From Rickettsia endosymbiont of Cardiosporidium cionae (GTDB lineage: Bacteria > Pseudomonadota > Alphaproteobacteria > Rickettsiales > Rickettsiaceae): DNA of 64,000 nt. The notes beneath the pieces were generated by a model. It was given only the letters and a program-made list of their open reading frames with translations, searched no databases and was not told the origin of the DNA. Shown piece after piece: positions 58,721 through 64,000 of the stretch. Every line of letters starts with the position of its first letter. The first letter of the stretch is position 1. Made by a program: the position numbers and the translations under genes. The stretch covers positions 2,062 to 66,061 of the forward strand of contig NZ_JADAQY010000003.1 in the NCBI RefSeq assembly GCF_015476335.1. Reading direction: 5' to 3'.

Positions 58721-61081
58721 ATGAAACTTTTAATAGTTGAGTCTCCTTCTAAAATAAAGACTATATCTAAATATTTGGATAAAAATTTTAAAATAGCTGC
58801 ATCTTACGGACATGTCCGTGCCTTACCTTCAAAAGTAGGTTCTGTACTACCAGAACAAGATTTTTCAATGAAATATGAGATGATAGATAAATCTACAAAA
58901 CATATGAAGGAAATCATCCAGCTTGCAAAAGAAGCAAAATCAATTTATTTAGCTACAGATCCAGATCGTGAAGGAGAAGCAATATCATGGCATATATACG
59001 AAATATTAAAAGAGCAAAAAGAAATTAATACCAACATCATCAAGCGTATTGTATTTTATGAAGTAACAAAAAAGGCAGTATTACAGGCAATTGATAATCC
59101 AAAAGATATAAATCTTGAACTTGTTCGTGCCCAACAAGCAAGACAAGCACTCGATTATCTTGTAGGATTCACTTTATCTCCAGTGTTATGGAAAAAATTA
59201 CCAGGTTGTAGATCAGCAGGTAGGGTACAATCTGTTGCTTTAAGAATCATCTCTGATAGAGAGCAAGAAATAGAAAATTTTGTTTCACAAGAATATTGGG
59301 ATATATGGGGACATTTTAAAAATACTAAAGGAGAGGCATTTACAAGCAAGTTAATATCAATAGATGACAATAAATTGCATAAATTTTTTCTATCTAAAGA
59401 AGAAGAAGCAAGAACTATTGTAAAAAAAATTAAAAATAATAGTTTTTATGTAAAATCATTACAAAAAAAACAACATAAACGCAACCCATATCCTCCATTT
59501 ATTACTGCATCTCTACAGCAAGAAGCAGTAAAGCAACTAGGATTTTCTGCAAAAAAGACTATGCAATTAGCTCAAAAATTATATGAAGGCATCAAACTAT
59601 CAACAGATATTATAGGGTTAATCACATATATGCGTACAGATTGTACTATATTGTCTTCTGACGCTATACAAGATATACGTAGCTTAATTCTCAATAAATA
59701 TGGTAAAGAATATTTGCCAAAATCTCCTATAGTACATAAGTCTAAAACTAAAAATACTCAGGAAGCACATGAAGCAATCAGACCAACAGATATAAATATT
59801 ACCCCTGATAGTATAAAAGACTATCTTGATAAAGACTCATGGAATTTATACAATATAATTTGGTGTAGAGCTCTAGCATCACAAATGGAAAAAGCAATTA
59901 TAAATTCAGTAATAGTAAATATCTCCAGCCTTGATAATAAATTTGATTTTAAAGCTAATGGATCTACTGTAGAGTTTGATGGTTTTTGTAAATTATATAG
60001 AGAAAAAAATACTGACGAAAACACTGAGAATACAAATGCATTACCAACTCTTACAGAAAATGAGAAATTGTCTGTAGATACAATTAAACCTATACAACAT
60101 TTTACTGAACCAGCACCTAGGTATAATGAAGCAAGCTTAATTAAAAAACTTGAAGATTTAGGTATAGGTAGACCTTCAACTTATACTAATATTATTTCGG
60201 TATTAGAAATAAGAAAGTACGTAGTCAAAGACAGGAAGAAATTTTTTCCAACATCAATTGGTAGGTTACTAAATACATTTTTAACTGGTTTCTTTATACA
60301 ATATGTTGAATATAGCTTTACTGCAGATCTTGAAGAAAATTTAGATAAAATCTCAACTGGTACAATATTATGGAAAGAACTATTAAAAACTTTTTGGGAG
60401 GGTTTTTATTATAATATAAATCAAGTAAATCAATTAAGGATACAGGATATTATACCTTGTATAGAAGAGAAGCTAGATAAGTATCTATTTCATAATAATA
60501 AAAAATCTATAGGAGATGCTGATTCTGTAAATAAAAACCAATCACATATTAACAGCAGGCAATGCCCTTCATGCAGTAATGGAACAATAATTTTAAAGCT
60601 CAGTAAATTTGGGCCATTTTTATCTTGCAGTAACTATCCTGAGTGCAAATTCACGCAACAGATAGAGAACTCTGCAATCAATAATGATTCCTCAGATATA
60701 ACCGATAATAAAAAACTCTTAGGAAAAGATATAAATGATAATAATATATATCTAAAAAAAGGACCTTACGGATGGTATCTTGAGTTAGAAAACGCCTTAG
60801 ACTTAACAAAACCGAAAAAAATTGCTATACCCAAAACTATCAATCCTAATGATATTTCATTAGATGAGGCAATAAAAATTTTATGCCTGCCTAACACTAT
60901 AGGAAAGTATAAAAACACATCAGAAGATATTATAATTAATGTTGGCAGATATGGGCCTTATATTAAATATATGTCAAAGTTTTTTTATATACCCAAATCC
61001 ATTAATTTCTCTACCATTACTCTAGAGAATGCAATTAATATCATCGATAATAAAAATCTAAAATCTAAAAAAAATGAATAA
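58721..61081 (+). CDS. topA: DNA topoisomerase I
   Basis: A 786-residue type IA topoisomerase relaxing negative supercoils. The TOPRIM domain is at the N-terminus (LLIVESPSKIKTI; SYGHVRALPSKVG; YLATDPDREGEAISWHI with the acidic triad). The catalytic tyrosine is in GLITYMRTDC, and YNEASLIKKLEDLGIGRPSTY follows. The C-terminus has one zinc finger (CPSCSNGTIILKLSKFGPFL, then SCSNYPECKF) and two TopA repeat units with RYGPYIKY and KGPYGWYLEL. Length is slightly below the usual 800-870. A good promoter precedes it. Confidence 0.97.
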   Translation: MKLLIVESPSKIKTISKYLDKNFKIAASYGHVRALPSKVGSVLPEQDFSMKYEMIDKSTKHMKEIIQLAKEAKSIYLATDPDREGEAISWHIYEILKEQKEINTNIIKRIVFYEVTKKAVLQAIDNPKDINLELVRAQQARQALDYLVGFTLSPVLWKKLPGCRSAGRVQSVALRIISDREQEIENFVSQEYWDIWGHFKNTKGEAFTSKLISIDDNKLHKFFLSKEEEARTIVKKIKNNSFYVKSLQKKQHKRNPYPPFITASLQQEAVKQLGFSAKKTMQLAQKLYEGIKLSTDIIGLITYMRTDCTILSSDAIQDIRSLILNKYGKEYLPKSPIVHKSKTKNTQEAHEAIRPTDINITPDSIKDYLDKDSWNLYNIIWCRALASQMEKAIINSVIVNISSLDNKFDFKANGSTVEFDGFCKLYREKNTDENTENTNALPTLTENEKLSVDTIKPIQHFTEPAPRYNEASLIKKLEDLGIGRPSTYTNIISVLEIRKYVVKDRKKFFPTSIGRLLNTFLTGFFIQYVEYSFTADLEENLDKISTGTILWKELLKTFWEGFYYNINQVNQLRIQDIIPCIEEKLDKYLFHNNKKSIGDADSVNKNQSHINSRQCPSCSNGTIILKLSKFGPFLSCSNYPECKFTQQIENSAINNDSSDITDNKKLLGKDINDNNIYLKKGPYGWYLELENALDLTKPKKIAIPKTINPNDISLDEAIKILCLPNTIGKYKNTSEDIIINVGRYGPYIKYMSKFFYIPKSINFSTITLENAINIIDNKNLKSKKNE

Positions 61082-61173
61082 AATTTTTAGTAATTAAAAT
61101 TTATCCTTGAATAAATTCTCCTATGTAATATCATAATTTCTATAATATCATTAGTAACGGATTTTTTAGTAAT

Positions 61174-61893
61174 ATGTCTGAAGTGTTTTTTAATGGTAGC
61201 AGCGGAAGGATAGAAGGTAGTTATACCGAATCCTGTAACAATAATGCTGCCAAAATAGCATTAGTACTACCTCCCCACACATTATACGGGGGGACTATGC
61301 ATAATAAGGTTGTTTACAACAGTTATAAAACCTTAGTTAAACACGAATTTAATGTGCTAAGAATAAATTTCCGTGGATCAGGGCGCTCTGAAGGAGTCTT
61401 TGATAAAGGTAAAGGAGAATTGTTAGATGCTGCTACAGCTTTAGACTGGTTGCAATTGCGTAATCCAAGTGCTAATTTTGTATTAATTGCAGGATTCTCT
61501 TTTGGAGCATGGGTAGCAATGCAATTAATAATGCGTAGACCAGAAATTCAGCATTTCATTGCAATCGCTCCTCCTGTTGATAAATATGATTTTACTTTTT
61601 TAAATCCATGCCCTGTATCAGGGTTAATAATACAAGGAGATCTAGATAGTGTAGTGAGTGAGAACTCTGTATATAACCTATCCAATAAATTGATCAAACA
61701 GAATAATATTGATATAGAATATAGAGTAATACCAGGGGCTGATCATTTCTTTAGAAACAAGATAGACATTTTTAATCAAGAATTAAGCGACCACTTAGAA
61801 AAAACATCACAAAATGATTATAAAAATTTACATCAGCTGAAAAATACTACATATAAACGGCATAATCAAGATACAGAAGTCTTATTGGATTAA
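61174..61893 (+). CDS. Alpha/beta hydrolase
   Basis: A 239-residue serine hydrolase of the short bacterial type without a lid domain. The nucleophile elbow is AGFSFGAW (S109), with the acid in IIQGDLDSVV and the base in PGADHFF. The strand before (VLRINFRGSGRSEG) and ALVLPPHTLYGGTMHNKVV are typical of this conserved alphaproteobacterial group. The substrate is unknown. The last 40 residues are polar. It lies 92 bases after topA and 121 before xthA. Confidence 0.88.
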   Translation: MSEVFFNGSSGRIEGSYTESCNNNAAKIALVLPPHTLYGGTMHNKVVYNSYKTLVKHEFNVLRINFRGSGRSEGVFDKGKGELLDAATALDWLQLRNPSANFVLIAGFSFGAWVAMQLIMRRPEIQHFIAIAPPVDKYDFTFLNPCPVSGLIIQGDLDSVVSENSVYNLSNKLIKQNNIDIEYRVIPGADHFFRNKIDIFNQELSDHLEKTSQNDYKNLHQLKNTTYKRHNQDTEVLLD

Positions 61894-62014
61894 AAAATCA
61901 ACACAAAGATGATTTTAAATACAAATAATATATGCTTCATTTGGGATATTTTGAATATTGCTTGATATTGCATCAAATAGTTCGTTGATAATTTTTTACT
62001 CTAAGTGCTAGCTA

Positions 62015-62806
62015 ATGATTTTTAAAATATTAAACTGGAATATAAATTCCATCAGAGTAAGATCTGATCAATTACTGAATTTAATTGCAATATATAATCC
62101 AGATATCATATGTCTACAAGAACTAAAATGTACAGAAGAATCATTCCCTTATAATGAGTTCCAAGATCTAGCATATAATATCTATATAAATGGACAAAAA
62201 AGCTATAATGGAGTAGCTATTTTATCTAAATTTACCGCTGAAGACATTAAAATAGATTTTTGTGATAATCCTTGTGTCAAAGAAGCAAGATTCATCAAAA
62301 TAATAGTGAATACTCCCATAGGATTTATAAATATCATTTCATTATATGCTCCAAACGGAGGAGAAATAAACAGTAATAAATTTCAGTTAAAGATTCAATT
62401 TTTTGAATCTTTAATAAAATACCTAAACAATTTTGATATGCTAGAGGAAAAAACACTTCTCTGTGGAGATCTAAATATAGCACCCTTTAATATAGATGTA
62501 TATGACGCAAATGCACTAAAAAATACTACATGCTTTACTTTAACAGAAAAACAGCAAATGAGAAGCATCTTAAATATGGGTTTTATAGACAATTTTCGCC
62601 TGAATTACCCTAAAGCACAAGAATTCTCATGGTGGGATTACAGAAAATCTCATTTCAAAAAAAATTTAGGCTATAGGATAGACTTTATATTGTCATCAGC
62701 TAACCTAGTAGAATATTTCAGAGACATAGTAATAGAACATAATACAAGAAAATTGCTGCAAGCATCAGATCATGCGCCTTTAATATCTACTTGGGAATCA
62801 AAATAA
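62015..62806 (+). CDS. xthA: Exodeoxyribonuclease III
   Basis: A 263-residue AP endonuclease/exonuclease of base-excision repair. The EEP motifs are all visible: LNWNINSIRVRSDQL (Asn ligand), ICLQELKC (metal Glu), YNGVAILSK, SLYAPNGGE, LLCGDLNIAP (Asp and Asn), WWDYRKSHFKKNLGYRIDFIL and the terminal SDHAPLI (catalytic His). Length matches the family. Confidence 0.95.
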   Translation: MIFKILNWNINSIRVRSDQLLNLIAIYNPDIICLQELKCTEESFPYNEFQDLAYNIYINGQKSYNGVAILSKFTAEDIKIDFCDNPCVKEARFIKIIVNTPIGFINIISLYAPNGGEINSNKFQLKIQFFESLIKYLNNFDMLEEKTLLCGDLNIAPFNIDVYDANALKNTTCFTLTEKQQMRSILNMGFIDNFRLNYPKAQEFSWWDYRKSHFKKNLGYRIDFILSSANLVEYFRDIVIEHNTRKLLQASDHAPLISTWESK

Positions 62807-62881
62807 TCATCAACTAGGTATCTTAAAATAATCCCTTTGCAGAATATAAGTAATTGTATGAGATTATCAGTTATATAATAA

Positions 62882-64000
62882 CTAAAAATTGATGGCTATA
62901 TTATCTGATGCAAGAGCTGCCTCTTTGATTGCCTCATTAAGCGTAGGATGTGCATGACAAGTCATCGCTATATCTTGTACAGACCCTCCAAACTCCATAT
63001 AAGCCACTACCTCAGCTATTAATGTACCAGCTTCCGGACCTATAATCTGCGCTCCTAAGATTTTACCTGTCTTCATCTCTGAGAATATCTTAACTAATCC
63101 TTCAGGATGTAGCATAGTGTTTGCTCTACTATTAGCTAAAAATGGAAATTTCCCTACTTTATATGAAATAGCTTTTTCTTTTAAAGATTTTTCACTGTCC
63201 CCAACGGTAGCGATCTCTGGAGAAGTATATACTACACTAGGTATAAGTGCATAATTAACTTCTGAAAATTGATTATTCATAAATTCTACAGCTGCGACCG
63301 CCTCTTTTTCTGCTTTATGTGCTAACATTGGGCCAGAAATAACGTCTCCTACTGCATAAATATTATGCATACTAGTCTGATATTTTTCATTCACTACTAT
63401 ATTGCCAGTATTATCAATTTTAATATTTAATTTTTCAATACCTAGATCCTTCATATAACTTTTTCTTCCTACTGAAATCAATGCTATATCACTTACTAAT
63501 TCAACAGTATTTTTATCCTTAAGATCTTCAAGAACTAAGCTTACTTGATTATTATTATCTTTTGTAACAGATTTTATTTCACTATTACACATAATTTTTA
63601 TTCCTTGCTTAGTTAGTGATTTATGCAGAATATTAGTCAAATCTTTATCTAAAGCCGGAAGTATATTAGCAGAATATTCTATTATAGTGACTTGAGAACC
63701 CAACCTATTCCATACTGAACCTAACTCTAAACCTATATAACCTGCACCCACTACAGAAATAGATTGAGGAATTTTAGGCAAAGATAAAGCCTCACTAGAA
63801 GTGATAATAATCTCATTATCGAATTCCACTTTATTAAATTCTTTAACAACAGACCCAGTAGCTATTAATATGTTATTGGTAGTAATTTTTTGAATACTCT
63901 CCCCATTGTCAGAACTTACTAAGACAGTATTACTATCTTTTATAGTAGCAACACCAGTAAATCTTTGTACTTTATTTTTTATAAACAAACTACTGATCCC
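62882..64000 (-). CDS. lpdA: Dihydrolipoamide dehydrogenase, 3' part only
   Basis: The frame is open to the right window edge, so the first 90 to 100 residues, with the FAD motif and the redox disulfide, lie outside; the TTG at 63988 is not a real start (LFIKNKVQRFTG is internal). What remains has the NAD-binding Rossmann motif (SVVGAGYIGLELGSVWNRLG), the second FAD contact (NIYAVGDVISGPMLAHKAE) and the catalytic His-Glu pair in CHAHPTLNEAIKEAAL, characteristic of E3. It serves the 2-oxoacid dehydrogenase complexes. Which complex is unknown because the partner genes are out of view. Confidence 0.9.
   Translation of the reverse strand, partial: GISSLFIKNKVQRFTGVATIKDSNTVLVSSDNGESIQKITTNNILIATGSVVKEFNKVEFDNEIIITSSEALSLPKIPQSISVVGAGYIGLELGSVWNRLGSQVTIIEYSANILPALDKDLTNILHKSLTKQGIKIMCNSEIKSVTKDNNNQVSLVLEDLKDKNTVELVSDIALISVGRKSYMKDLGIEKLNIKIDNTGNIVVNEKYQTSMHNIYAVGDVISGPMLAHKAEKEAVAAVEFMNNQFSEVNYALIPSVVYTSPEIATVGDSEKSLKEKAISYKVGKFPFLANSRANTMLHPEGLVKIFSEMKTGKILGAQIIGPEAGTLIAEVVAYMEFGGSVQDIAMTCHAHPTLNEAIKEAALASDNIAINF

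Overview
The window is a 64 kb chromosomal segment of an AT-rich, obligately intracellular alphaproteobacterium, almost certainly of the order Rickettsiales. The evidence is two NTT-family ATP/ADP translocases, the CckA and CtrA regulators, two glutamyl-tRNA synthetases beside a tRNA-Gln, a small Rickettsiales-type DUF2610 protein, gene transfer agent (GTA) tail genes, ankyrin-repeat genes, scattered single housekeeping operons, long gene-poor spacers and decaying genes. Presence of Tlc carriers and MreB fits the Rickettsiaceae or Midichloriaceae side better than Anaplasmataceae; I cannot name a genus from sequence alone.

Layout. 1-2.6 kb is accessory DNA: the 3' part of a coiled-coil gene, a frameshifted gene of 48-bp repeats, and about 1 kb without genes. 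2.6-14.9 kb is housekeeping: pheT, a tRNA with anticodon CAT (probably lysidine-type tRNA-Ile2), an LptF/LptG permease, mreB, and a minus-strand group uvrA-ubiG-histidine kinase-gltX-pgpA. 15.1-16.2 kb is a multiply frameshifted ankyrin gene. 16.2-19.2 kb holds gmk, a ferredoxin-NADP reductase, ctrA and tRNA-Gln. 19.5-23.1 kb is sdhCDAB, followed by ppa, a first tlc, an M24 aminopeptidase, dksA and cckA. 30.3-33.7 kb is tolQRAB. 33.7-39.4 kb has rsmE, DUF2610, coxC, cox11, lptB, a holB-like gene and a second gltX. 39.6-44.9 kb is a plus-strand island of GTA tail/host-specificity protein, DUF2793 protein, 3TM holin and GH24 endolysin. 45-49 kb is hemD, a mitofilin-position membrane protein, hemY and a second tlc. 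49-56.7 kb is tatD and a minus-strand group: triad-less protease paralogue, active trypsin-like protease, M16 peptidase, rmuC, comF. 56.9-64 kb is an intact ankyrin protein, topA, an alpha/beta hydrolase, xthA and the 3' part of lpdA.

How the parts work together. Succinate dehydrogenase, cytochrome oxidase III with its Cox11 assembly factor, heme synthesis and lipoamide dehydrogenase describe an aerobic TCA/respiratory metabolism, while Tlc carriers import host nucleotides. CckA and CtrA give the alphaproteobacterial developmental phosphorelay. The Tol, Lpt and MreB genes serve the envelope. The two GltX proteins plus a tRNA-Gln with a U1-A72 pair imply indirect Gln-tRNA formation by GatCAB (not in the window). 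The most unusual items are the tandem pair of an intact and a triad-less trypsin-like protease, the compact GTA tail-to-lysis island, the ankyrin protein with an LPKF-type repeat tail, and two long perfect palindromes in regulatory gaps.
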